DNA of 64,000 nt. Source: Pomacea canaliculata (lineage: Eukaryota; Mollusca; Gastropoda; Architaenioglossa; Ampullariidae). Positions 33,501 through 39,900 of this stretch are shown in pieces (the stretch's first letter is position 1; every line of letters starts with the position of its first letter). The position numbers were made by a program, and so were the translations under genes. The notes below the pieces were generated by a model. That model had not been told where the DNA came from. It made no database searches and saw only the letters and a program-made list of their open reading frames with translations. The DNA is taken from assembly GCF_003073045.1 (NCBI RefSeq), contig NC_037597.1:6444717-6508716 (forward strand). The letters run 5' to 3'.

Positions 33501-33944
33501 CAGTTGCATATGACTTTTCATGTTACAAGCATTCTTCATTAAAAACACATGACTGAAGCAGATCAGTAGTCCTGTGTGAATCTCAGCAGTGAAGCAACTC
33601 ATCAGTCTTGTTGCTCAGCAAGCATAAATTGATGAGAGGTGAAAATCAAACATCAGCATGATACAGTCTTGAAGCAGATCAGTAGTCCACTTTTTACCAG
33701 AGCAGAAACAAATTCTAAACATTTTACTGCCTTTTTGTCTTATGGCTTGTGTTTTTATAGTTTAGTTATATGTCATTCTTGTTAACATTGTTTATAACCT
33801 TTCATTATATGTTTTACAATTTTTTCAGTGGTTGTTGATGGGGTGGAATGGCATGGAGTCAAGTTTTTCCAGCTGTCCTCTCAGTGGCAGACTCATATGA
33901 AAAACTTCCCAGTAGCCATTTTTACTTCTATGGACTCTTTCTGA
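434..33944 (+). CDS. PACS1/2-like: PACS (phosphofurin acidic cluster sorting protein), 3' 21 coding exons, 5' partial
   Basis: Cytosolic connector that links acidic-cluster cargo such as furin to AP-1/AP-3 adaptors for TGN and endosome sorting (family knowledge). The exons join in phase into 797 codons including stop. The order matches vertebrate PACS: end of the furin-binding region ([26 protein letters not shown]), the LSSQPVDHE motif, an acidic cluster beginning [14 protein letters not shown] that corresponds to the autoregulatory domain, a basic Ser/Pro-rich middle region, then the conserved C-terminal half with [52 protein letters not shown] and [14 protein letters not shown]. It ends at TGA 33942-33944. 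Exons upstream of the furin-binding core lie left of the window. Molluscs are expected to have one PACS gene ancestral to PACS1 and PACS2, so the symbol is generic. Introns range from about 200 bp to 15.1 kb, and several exons are very short. An exon between 22808 and 26410 could have been missed, but the phases on both sides agree without one. Confidence 0.93.
1532..1549. repeat. 18-bp perfect palindrome
   Basis: GTCATGAATATTCATGAC reads the same on both strands. Its 12-bp core ATGAATATTCAT recurs at 16561-16572. Confidence 0.75.
1884..1937 (+). repeat. GAT/GAC trinucleotide microsatellite
   Basis: An imperfect GAT repeat with GAC and GAG interruptions. It gives an Asp-rich open frame, but nothing else suggests coding. 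Confidence 0.85.
2278..2375 (+). mobile_element. tRNA-derived SINE 5' fragment
   Basis: Reads GCAACGGTTAGCGCCTGTCACC as an A-box-like part (in two overlapping pieces), then CAGTGAGG, then GGGTTCAGCTCTCGTCTCGG as a B-box-like part. The same order (TGTCACCA-TACAGTGAG, then a GTCTCGTCTCGGGACAC end) appears in the better preserved minus-strand copy at 24244-24454, so they are related. The 3' body and target duplications are not recognisable here. Confidence 0.65.
3754..3765. promoter_or_regulatory. Overlapping E-box and CRE motif in PACS intron
   Basis: CACGTG (3754-3759) overlaps a perfect palindromic CRE, TGACGTCA (3758-3765). These are consensus sites for bHLH-Zip (USF/MITF type) and CREB/ATF proteins. 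Function is inferred from motif alone. Confidence 0.4.
4756..4840. repeat. G-rich GGGAT/GGGAC minisatellite with two G-quadruplex motifs
   Basis: GGGATGGGACGGGATGGG at 4785-4802 and GGGATGGGATGGGACGGG at 4821-4838 each have four GGG runs separated by two bases. Just upstream CCATGGGAATCCCATGGG (4756-4773) is nearly palindromic. Confidence 0.8.
5609..5983 (-). other. Unrecognised 124-codon open stretch
   Basis: The minus strand is open for 124 codons, containing for example [20 protein letters not shown] and [20 protein letters not shown]. Composition looks protein-like, and the neighbouring minus-strand sequence down to about 5014 also has open but mutually frame-shifted stretches. I do not recognise a family. 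It may be the remnant of a transposon protein or of a lost gene copy inside the PACS intron. No promoter or splice structure is evident. Confidence 0.25.
6064..6150 (+). mobile_element. Possible tRNA-derived SINE fragment
   Basis: TGGCGTTAGTGTGG resembles an A box, and 38 bases later GGTCGAGTTCCAGTCGCC resembles a B box. Spacing fits a tRNA-like head. No clear tail or target duplication. Confidence 0.4.
6305..6391. repeat. Short inverted repeat
   Basis: GTGTAAATGACATGATTAG at 6305-6323 is nearly the reverse complement of CTGATCATGTCATTTATAC at 6373-6391 (17 of 19). It could be a small MITE core or a stem-loop. Confidence 0.5.
7845..7930 (+). repeat. TG/GA/CG microsatellite
   Basis: GTGTGTGTGTGAGAGTGTGTG, then GAGAGAGAATGTGTGTGTG and GCGTGTGCGCGCG form an imperfect dinucleotide tract. 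Similar short tracts lie at 3340-3365 and 8918-8938. Confidence 0.85.
9690..10470 (-). mobile_element. Degraded LINE, 3' part of reverse-transcriptase ORF2
   Basis: Read on the minus strand, several out-of-frame pieces follow a known non-LTR retrotransposon order: [13 protein letters not shown] near 10450, [18 protein letters not shown] near 10290, [18 protein letters not shown] near 10190, then [20 protein letters not shown] near 10020-10080. The last two match the familiar L.GCETWTL and KLAWFGHVTRHD motifs of invertebrate endonuclease-reverse transcriptases. At least two frame changes and stops separate the pieces, and the 5' part is missing, so it is a dead, 5'-truncated copy. The clade cannot be fixed by eye. 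Confidence 0.8.
11228..11270. repeat. Degenerate telomere-like CCCTAA array
   Basis: ACCTAAACCCTACCCCAAAC and CCCTAAGCCTAAAC are imperfect copies of the animal telomere repeat (CCCTAA/TTAGGG). About six units. Confidence 0.6.
11278..11571. mobile_element. Foldback / long-TIR MITE (294 bp)
   Basis: The left arm (11278-11355, starting GGGGCGGTAGTTATGAAGCG) and right arm (11491-11571, ending CGCTTCATAACCACCGCCCC) are imperfect inverted repeats of about 75-80 bp. Both continue inward to AAGCGTCTTGTTTCC. There is no coding capacity. Flanking target duplications are not clear, so the superfamily is unassigned; CAGGGGCGG-like termini occur in hAT elements. Confidence 0.8.
12519..12534 (+). promoter_or_regulatory. 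CTCF-like motif
   Basis: CACTGCAGGGGGCGCC closely resembles the bilaterian CTCF core (CCASYAGRGGGCGC). It lies in a locally CG-rich patch (12480-12620) in the large PACS intron. Confidence 0.35.
15678..15831 (+). CDS. PACS exon, end of furin-binding region
   Basis: Acceptor cttgcag, donor gtcagt at 15832; enters in phase 0 and leaves in phase 1. It encodes [20 protein letters not shown] followed by [10 protein letters not shown], the equivalent of the vertebrate IYSLSSQPIDHEG stretch. Third codon positions are strongly G/C. Confidence 0.92.
15832..18588 (+). other. PACS intron containing a base-composition boundary
   Basis: The left two thirds (to about 17.7 kb) are CpG-rich like the preceding intron. 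From about 18.0 kb the sequence is AT-rich and CpG-poor. No gene or intact transposon is recognised. A 12-bp palindrome ATGAATATTCAT lies at 16561-16572. Confidence 0.6.
18589..18752 (+). CDS. PACS exon, acidic cluster / autoregulatory segment
   Basis: Acceptor after a T13 tract, donor gtgagt at 18753; phase 1 to 0. It encodes [20 protein letters not shown] and then [20 protein letters not shown]. The density of Asp/Glu around serines matches the CK2-phosphorylated autoregulatory acidic cluster of vertebrate PACS1. Confidence 0.93.
19034..19093 (+). CDS. PACS exon, short basic segment (20 codons)
   Basis: Acceptor ttgcag, donor gtaagg; phase 0 at both ends. It encodes [20 protein letters not shown], matching the vertebrate NIKQKFVALLKRFKVSDE segment. 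Confidence 0.93.
19408..19565 (+). CDS. PACS exon, second acidic segment
   Basis: Acceptor gtttcag, donor gtgatt; phase 0 to 2. It encodes [20 protein letters not shown] and [10 protein letters not shown], equivalent to the vertebrate [20 protein letters not shown] region. Confidence 0.92.
19874..19928 (+). CDS. PACS exon, PFF motif segment
   Basis: Acceptor cttcag, donor gtaagt; phase 2 to 0. It encodes [18 protein letters not shown], equivalent to the vertebrate KPFFEGMSQSSSQTEIGS stretch. Confidence 0.92.
20534..20611 (+). CDS. PACS exon, Ser/Thr-rich linker
   Basis: Acceptor tttcag, donor gtgagt; 26 codons in phase 0. It encodes [20 protein letters not shown] and DSDCHT. The sequence is weakly conserved, and placement rests on phase, splice signals and position. 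Confidence 0.75.
20612..22287 (+). other. PACS intron, no other feature recognised
   Basis: AT-rich intron of 1.7 kb. Open frames such as 21198-21428 (minus) show no family pattern. Confidence 0.7.
22288..22311 (+). CDS. PACS candidate 24-nt microexon
   Basis: A strong acceptor (ttatcctgcag) and a gtattt donor bracket exactly eight codons, NTSSDISK, in phase 0 at both ends. Its inclusion would keep the frame, so it could be constitutive or alternative. There is no homologue match to confirm it. Confidence 0.5.
22554..22808 (+). CDS. PACS exon, basic Ser/Pro-rich middle region
   Basis: Acceptor accccag; phase 0. It encodes a Pro/Ala-rich start and then a basic stretch with [37 protein letters not shown]. 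Two in-phase donors are possible: gttagt at 22797 (81 codons) and gtaggt at 22809 (85 codons), a difference of four residues, VSDS. Vertebrate PACS has a similarly basic, poorly conserved region here. Confidence 0.85.
22809..26409 (+). other. PACS intron, AT-rich, with a young SINE
   Basis: This 3.6-kb intron contains the SINE at 24244-24454, poly-T tracts and a short TG/GA microsatellite near 25950. No further exon with homology to PACS is recognised, and the phase does not demand one. Confidence 0.7.
24244..24454 (-). mobile_element. tRNA-derived SINE with perfect 13-bp target duplication
   Basis: On the minus strand it begins GGTAGTGTAGTGGTTAAAAC (A-box region), continues TTGTCACCACTACAGTGAG and CAGGATTCAGGTCTCGTCTC (B-box region), has a body with TTTTCTCTGGATACTCTGGT, and ends in an ACCAACCAACC tail. 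CCATCTTGATCAT is duplicated exactly at 24231-24243 and 24455-24467. The body motif TTTTCTCYGGRTACTCYGGT occurs widely in invertebrate SINEs (from memory). Confidence 0.92.
26410..26514 (+). CDS. PACS exon, start of conserved C-terminal half
   Basis: Acceptor gtgtgcag, donor gtagat; 35 codons in phase 0. It encodes [20 protein letters not shown] and [15 protein letters not shown]; vertebrates have VYDQLNQIL...ENVILVNTTDWQGQ. Confidence 0.94.
26943..27046 (+). CDS. PACS exon
   Basis: Acceptor tttgtgcag, donor gtaagt; phase 0 to 2. It encodes [20 protein letters not shown] and [14 protein letters not shown], matching the vertebrate [20 protein letters not shown] region. Confidence 0.93.
27460..27614 (+). 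CDS. PACS exon
   Basis: Acceptor caattttag, donor gtaagt; phase 2 to 1. It encodes [20 protein letters not shown] and [17 protein letters not shown]; vertebrates have [20 protein letters not shown] and KTSDWLGYMRFLIIPLG. Confidence 0.95.
27813..27923 (+). CDS. PACS exon
   Basis: Acceptor cttctag, donor gtacag; phase 1 to 1. It encodes [20 protein letters not shown] and [16 protein letters not shown], matching vertebrate [20 protein letters not shown] and GWRDLFSR. Confidence 0.95.
28506..28608 (+). CDS. PACS exon
   Basis: Acceptor gttttag, donor gtcagg; phase 1 to 2. It encodes [20 protein letters not shown] and [13 protein letters not shown]; vertebrates have [20 protein letters not shown]. 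Confidence 0.93.
28609..29384 (+). other. PACS intron, nothing recognised
   Basis: AT-rich. Contains short open frames without homology and a small CA tract near 29100. Confidence 0.7.
29385..29427 (+). CDS. PACS 43-nt exon
   Basis: Found by phase and homology: acceptor atctccag, donor gtaagt at 29428, phase 2 to 0. With the split codon it reads [15 protein letters not shown], matching vertebrate PDEDSYQKFIPFIG. It is too short to stand out as an open frame. Confidence 0.9.
30147..30321. mobile_element. hAT-type MITE (175 bp) in a PACS intron
   Basis: The ends are a perfect 15-bp inverted repeat, CAGGGCTTCTGCTTA at 30147-30161 and its complement at 30307-30321. It is flanked by a perfect 8-bp direct repeat, TTTGCATG, at 30139-30146 and 30322-30329. 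An 8-bp target duplication with CAGGG-type termini is diagnostic of hAT transposition (family knowledge). It has no coding capacity. The interior carries alternating AAGGGGTCC / GGACCCCTT units able to fold into hairpins. The perfect duplication suggests a fairly young insertion. Confidence 0.92.
30483..30528 (+). CDS. PACS 46-nt exon
   Basis: Acceptor ggccaacag, donor gtatgt; phase 0 to 1. It encodes [15 protein letters not shown], aligned with vertebrate VVKVGLVEDSPSTAG. It follows the 43-nt exon in phase. Confidence 0.9.
31184..31322 (+). CDS. PACS exon, Ser/Pro-rich segment
   Basis: Acceptor tatttcag, donor gtagtc; phase 1 to 2. It encodes [20 protein letters not shown] and [17 protein letters not shown], equivalent to the vertebrate ATPPSSPSMSS segment. 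Confidence 0.93.
31665..31838 (+). CDS. PACS exon with LQVDYW motif
   Basis: Acceptor atttgtag, donor gtgagc; phase 2 to 2. It encodes [20 protein letters not shown] and [14 protein letters not shown]; vertebrates have IGLQVDYW and KRDASSKNTLKSVFRS. Confidence 0.95.
32163..32287 (+). CDS. PACS exon with VVTKEK motif
   Basis: Acceptor ttttttcag, donor gtgagt; phase 2 to 1. It encodes [20 protein letters not shown] and [13 protein letters not shown], matching vertebrate VQVSRLPHSGEA and MAMTVVTKEKNKK. Confidence 0.94.
32715..32822 (+). CDS. PACS exon
   Basis: Acceptor tttatgcag, donor gtaaga; phase 1 to 1. It encodes [20 protein letters not shown] and [11 protein letters not shown], matching vertebrate [20 protein letters not shown]. 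Confidence 0.94.
33304..33325 (+). repeat. Poly-A tract (22 bp)
   Basis: A homopolymer run in the last PACS intron. Another (T17) lies at 33001-33017 and an A-run at 31971-31987. None is clearly attached to a retroposed body. Confidence 0.8.
33554..33688 (+). repeat. 19-bp direct repeat pair in last PACS intron
   Basis: TGAAGCAGATCAGTAGTCC occurs at 33554-33572 and again at 33670-33688. The spacing is 116 bp and the surrounding sequence is only loosely similar, suggesting a decayed local duplication. Confidence 0.7.
33829..33944 (+). CDS. PACS terminal coding exon
   Basis: Acceptor ttttttcag; phase 1. It encodes [37 protein letters not shown] and stop TGA at 33942-33944. Vertebrates have [20 protein letters not shown] and end shortly after, so the C-terminus is complete. 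Confidence 0.95.
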
Positions 33945-36900
33945 GTGGTGTCAGTCTACTAAAGTCGCTGGAGGCGATGTTATTCCCATTAATGTTGGAA
34001 CCTTGTGCTGCACAGTTCAGTGGGAGAGCAAAATGCTTCAACTGAAACTGGTTCTTTTTGCCTTTTCATTTTTAGGGTCAGCTGAAAGCTCTCAAAAATT
34101 ACAAGCAGACTATTCTGCCTCACAGCCAGCAGACATCTCACAAGCTAGTCAGTTCTGAGCATTCCTGAGATGTGTCTGTAAGTTTGATTGGAATTGTGAG
34201 AAAATGTGTGTGTGCCTGCGTGTGTATGTATGTGTCTGTGCATTCATTTGCACATGCCTGTATATATGACTCATGCATGTGTGTGCACATGCAAGACAAA
34301 AGGAGTCTGACTTTGAGACAGATCTTTTGTTCATTACATTTTTGTGCATATTTCCATTTTTCTAAAGTTGTGTATATTACCAAAAAAAAAGTCTAAAACC
34401 TGTAAAAGAATAGATTTATGAATTACCTCCATGCAAAAGTGAATACTCTAGTCAACTGAATAATCTTTAATGCACCATATAAAATGGGCTTAAAGAACTT
34501 GAAAAAAATTGAATAATGTCACCTTAGTAGAGATGGATGATGTCACCATAGTAGAGATGGATGCTTTGCTTACAGCCATTCTTGTTTGCTTGTATTAACT
34601 TTGCTTTGGTTTGTAATTTTGATGTAAATTATGACACATTGACAATTGACATATGTAGATTCTTCCATATTTTCTCTTGAACAAACTGGTTGTGTGCCTC
34701 AAGGCAATTATGACTGCCATATATGGTGGAACTTTCAGATGGCGGTGAAATTTAAAAAGCTATATGTCAGTGTGTATTTTTCATGCAGACCAAAGACATT
34801 TTACATTTACTTCCATGCTTTCTCCATGCTTGTGACTGCCAGTTCTTCATGTACATCTCAACCCCTACCCCCTATTTTCACAGCTTTTACAGCACTTATG
34901 CAGCCATTGGAAGTTCTTTCCTGGTTGATGCAGTCACCTCTAAGGACATGGATAGATCTTTGTACCTTTTGTCGCATGCATACATAGCATGGCTTCACGA
35001 ATGCCATGTTACAGCTTGTTCTTACCGTTTAAGAAAGCTTCATGACAGTGCCTCTTGGCGACTTCTGGAGACAGGTTTCTTGTGTACTGTGAAATACTTG
35101 TGCATTGTTCAAGCAAAGCCAGTCTTATTATGATTTATCTGCTACATAGCTCCCTCTGTGGAGGGTTAAAGAAACATCTACAGCCTTTGGAAACATACAA
35201 ATGGTTGAAACCACCAGTGGAGTAGCGACGACAGGACTCTGCAAAGAGATGGGCATAGAGAATTCAAATTTGGAATTGTTGATGGGACACAGCCGTGATG
35301 ATGTTTCAGCATCATTATTGTGTGTAAATATTGCTTTGGCCAGATCTTGGAAAAGATTTTCAGGCTGAAAGATGTCTGGAAATATGACTTCTGTGATGGG
35401 GGATTGTGAGTTGAAAAATTGTTTGATGAAGCATGTTTTTGATTTGTTTGAATTATATATGAGGTAATGCTTAATCCATTTAGTGTGACTGCATGCTAGT
35501 GTTGCTCAAGACTCCTAAAGACTGCAATGAAGGAGGGCTGGATGTGGATTATCATCTTAGTTGATACCCTCCCCCTACAATTTATTTTAAGAGCGTTTTT
35601 TCAAAAATTGTAGGTAGTGCTTAGCAATCTATAGCTCACAGAAAAAATCTCTACTTTCCTAAAGACTGTTTGCCATTGTTTAATCAGATCTTAACTGTTG
35701 TGCTTCTGTTAGAGCTAAAATATATAGTAGCATTTGAGTTTCATCAGGTTACAAATGATCCTTTTGACTATCTGCTGTCTTGCAGGGTTAGAAAACAGTT
35801 AACTATAGTCCTCGCACAATATGGCATGCATTTTATTTTAGTACCAGAAATCATAAATAGTTTGACATTGTTGATTTAAAATATTAGTTTAAAATGTTTT
35901 TAGGTAGATGCAAAGTGTTTGGGTATTCCTTTTATAAGGGAAGATTGTGCTTCAAATGACCTTAATGACACGAAGGCTTTTAGTCATGACAGCTGTTATT
36001 AAAAAAAGATTAAAATCAATAAGGAAAAAACCCTTGAAAATCTCTCAGCATAAACAAGAAACTGAAATGAGCATGTGTACATTATTTTAATCTAAATGCA
36101 AATGAACAGGTGCAGATTCACTCATCCTTTTTAATCAGTTACTGTTACAAATGATCATTTTTAAGTCATTTTAGACTACTTCAAGCCCCTGCTGTATGTG
36201 TTTGTATTTATTCCTGAACCATTTGTTGTGCACTTTTGTATAATAATCATGAGCAACAGTTCAGGTTAAGTAATCTGAGTAGCAGCATAGGAAGATCACT
36301 GTAATTTTAGTAACAAACAAAAGAACACAGTAGTTGGGGTTAGTTGCACAACATGTTTCTAAAACTTAAATTTGTTTTAAAGGAGCAGATTTAAAAACTC
36401 CTCCTATTCAAAACCTCTCCTGTGCTATTTAGATGCATTGGACAAGCACTTAAAAAAATGTGCTAACAGGAATGAAAGTCTGGCTCAAGCAGTTTTATCT
36501 TATTTTTTTTTAAATACTCTATTTTAAAAGTTATAAAATTGTATTGTTACACTGTGTTTCTATAAAATTGATCATTTAAATAGGTTTAAAAGTATTTAAA
36601 ATTAGAAATATGCAGCTGGCCCCAGATCCATCTCTTTAGCAGAGCATTAGCTGGTTTTTATAAATAGCTCTTCACTGAGCCCGGCCTATGTTGTACACAA
36701 ACTTCTTGCCATGAATAAGTACAGTTGTCTTGTTTATCCCTTTGCTGCCTGTTTTAATTTACGAGTGTATATAATTGTGAAATTTGTTCATTTTTAAGAT
36801 GAAGGACTATGAATTAGAATGTGTGCCATATGTTGTGTACAAGTTAAATTGCATCAGTTTCTTTGGGTGCTGCTTTTTTTCTTGCTTGTTAATAGAAGTG

Positions 36901-39900
36901 AGTATTTTGTCATCAGGCAGCTTTTCCAAGTTAGATTTACATACCAGCTGTTAATAGCAGAGATAATACTGTACATAGAATTGGTATGTTACCTGTTACT
37001 GAAGACTGACAGTTCAGCTGTTACTTGCTGCTTGTTATAATAGATTGACAATTTTATAAATTACTATTGACCTGTGACCTACAACATAGATTGATGTTAC
37101 TACCTATCATGCTTAGAACATCTTTACATTAGAAAAGTCGAAAAATTGTCACATTGCTGGACATAAGAGAAGTAGGTCGCTTTGAGTACCAAACACTTGG
37201 GGAACTATTTGCTTCATTGCAGAATTTTGAGAAATGAAGATTAAATTGATGACTTTGAAAATCAAACAAGAATACTTTTATGCAGAGTCATAAAACCTTA
37301 TTACCTTATTGTCAGATATGCATAATAGTCACAAAATAGAAGATAGGGCGCAGGGAATATGCTAGAGTGGCACACAAATAGGTAGTAATTGTTTGGATGA
37401 AGAAATATACATGTGAACTGATGTATGGCCACCACTGTTTCAGAACATCTGTATCTTGGTATCTTTAGACCATTTTCAGTTCAGAATAGTGTCATTTAAA
37501 CTTCTTAGTTATATGAAACTTTTATTTGTACTTAACTATTTTTTTTTTTTTTTTTTTTTACAAACAGAAAGAATTATGGGGTAAGAAAAAACGAGGTGAA
37601 GCTCAGTCTTGGGAGAACAGATAGTACTCAGCTTACGGAGTCATTGGTGACAAGCTTGTCATTAAAAAATTTTCATACATTTTTTCAGAGGAAGCAGTTG
37701 CAGGATACAAGTGCATTTATATGCTTTAAAAAAGGAGGAAAGAGAGATGTTATGAGAATAATAGGGGGGAAACTTGCTATTATTAACTGTGTATGGCATC
37801 TTTATGCAGCTTATGACATAATTGTGTGCAGGTATAATTTTTGTTTGAGGTTGGAGGGTGAATACAGTAGTTGGTGACTATGAATAAAAAACAACAGGTC
37901 CAGGTATTGAGTTTACATGTGTTTCTTCAGGTGATTAGCACATACTGTTAGTTTACAAGCTAACAAGCTTATTTAATACATCAGGTTGACTAAATAGCAG
38001 ATTTTTTTTTATTTCATATGGGGATCTAGATGAAGACTTTGTGCTAAAGATCGATTGTCATACCCTAAGGACTAATATTAGTGGTTTGCTGTTTGATGCA
38101 GTCATATCTCTGCTGAAATGCAGCATGCAGATTCCCAAATGACTAGTTTTTTGTAAGTGTTAATGACAGAGTTGTTGTACTTTGCCTTGCTTTTGCATTT
38201 GAAGAAATGACATCTGATGAGCGTACCCTTGGAATCGGAAATGTTTATTAGCACCTGCTTACAGACGTCAGTGCAAAAGGTGTATAGTTACCCTTAAAAA
38301 GTTCAAATTAATAATAAGTGTAATGTTGTAATGAATTGAGGGCATTTGTTAATTTTAAAATCAACATAAAGTCAGAATGGTTATGATCTTGAATCAGTTA
38401 TAGGTAGTAATCTTTTTCTGGGGTGCTTTTAACCAATTTAGACTTTTTGTGATAATGTGTATATGAAAATATTTTCTAAGTTTGTATCTTTGCCATCAGT
38501 ATTGGTGAATCTGTTGGGGCATTTCCCACACAACATACTCATGGTCTCTCCTTGGGTTTTACTTAAATCCATCATTTTATATCCATCTCTGCTCCACTGT
38601 GTCATTTTCTTGATAATCTTTCTTTTTTTTTAAATCTTTTAGTGCAATGATAATCAAACGAGCCCTTGCTTTATAGGCCGTTTAATATGGGATGCATTTT
38701 GTGAATGTTTTTCTTTGTCTGATATGAAACTTTGAATATCATTTGATGGTTTCGTTCTCATACTCAGATGACCAAGTGTAAAAGTTTTGTATCATATGTA
38801 ATTTATAAAGTGACTGCATGTCTGTTATGTTCTTTTGTGTTCACATATTTCATGATAAGTCTTGCTCATTTATTGATGTGTGATAAATGTTTTGTTCAAG
38901 CTATCTGTGCTGGAAAGAAATGGAGGACTGGAGATTTGTTGCCTTTATTGGCTGATTTTGATGTGAGAGATTGCAGCATAAGTCAAAACGCTTGTGTGGA
39001 GAAATTGTTCTCAAGGTTAATATCTTTAAGTCAGCACATGCATTCATAAAGAGGGCCTGACCTGATGAAGGACACAACAGCATGGCACTCCTTTTAATGC
39101 CTTTTTACTTGATGGTAGAAAGCTACGCATTAGTGTTAACAGGCCAAGCATAAAATGTTGTTATTGAAAGGTATTAAGGTGATATTCCTCTGTAAATTAG
39201 CATATTAAAAATGCTTCCTAATGTACTCTAAACTATTTAGACTTTTTAGATTAATGAAAGTGTGCTTTTTGCAAAAGAAACTGAGCAGGTCTTTTAACAA
39301 TAAACACATTTTATTTTTGTGAAGAATTTTTTTGGGGTTGTTTTTTTTCTACTCTTTAAGGGCACCCTTGTTATTTTTATTATCATGCAGGAACAAGTAG
39401 AAGGTGACATAAAAACACAAGGAGCTTAAAAAAAAATTACAAGCCTCAGTATTTTCAGTCTCTCTCATGTGTATGAAGATGTTTGGAGAAACTAACTGCG
39501 AAGCAGTATGTGTCTGTAAGCATGTGAGATTTACATGAACTGAGATTTTCAAAGTCATTTTTTTTTTTTAATCCTTGATTGGAGACTTATTTATTGTCGA
39601 AAGAGAATAGGTGCAGAATCCAAATTTATCACTGGACTAATGTGTAGTTGCGCTTTCAATGTGGCCTTTCAGAGGCCCGCCATGGGGGCTTGGGATATAG
39701 TACAGATTGGCATGTTCTAGTAGATGAATGAAATATTCACTTGAGTCTTGATATTTATATTTCATATTCGCAGGACCCTGTTGGTCAGTTTTGTCAGATG
39801 TGCTTACACAACAGCAGGGGAAGTAACAATCGTACATGATGGTGCCATTTCATTGCTTGAAGAACAGTTGGATGTACATATTTAACTCTGTTGAACTTGA

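Noticed and set aside
34076-34158. Possible extra PACS exon after a TTTTTAG acceptor
   Set aside because: The coding sequence already ends at a conserved position at 33944 and the following codons resemble no PACS protein.
34783-35133. 116-codon open frame downstream of PACS
   Set aside because: No recognisable motifs, overlapping another open frame of similar size, located in the likely PACS 3'UTR.
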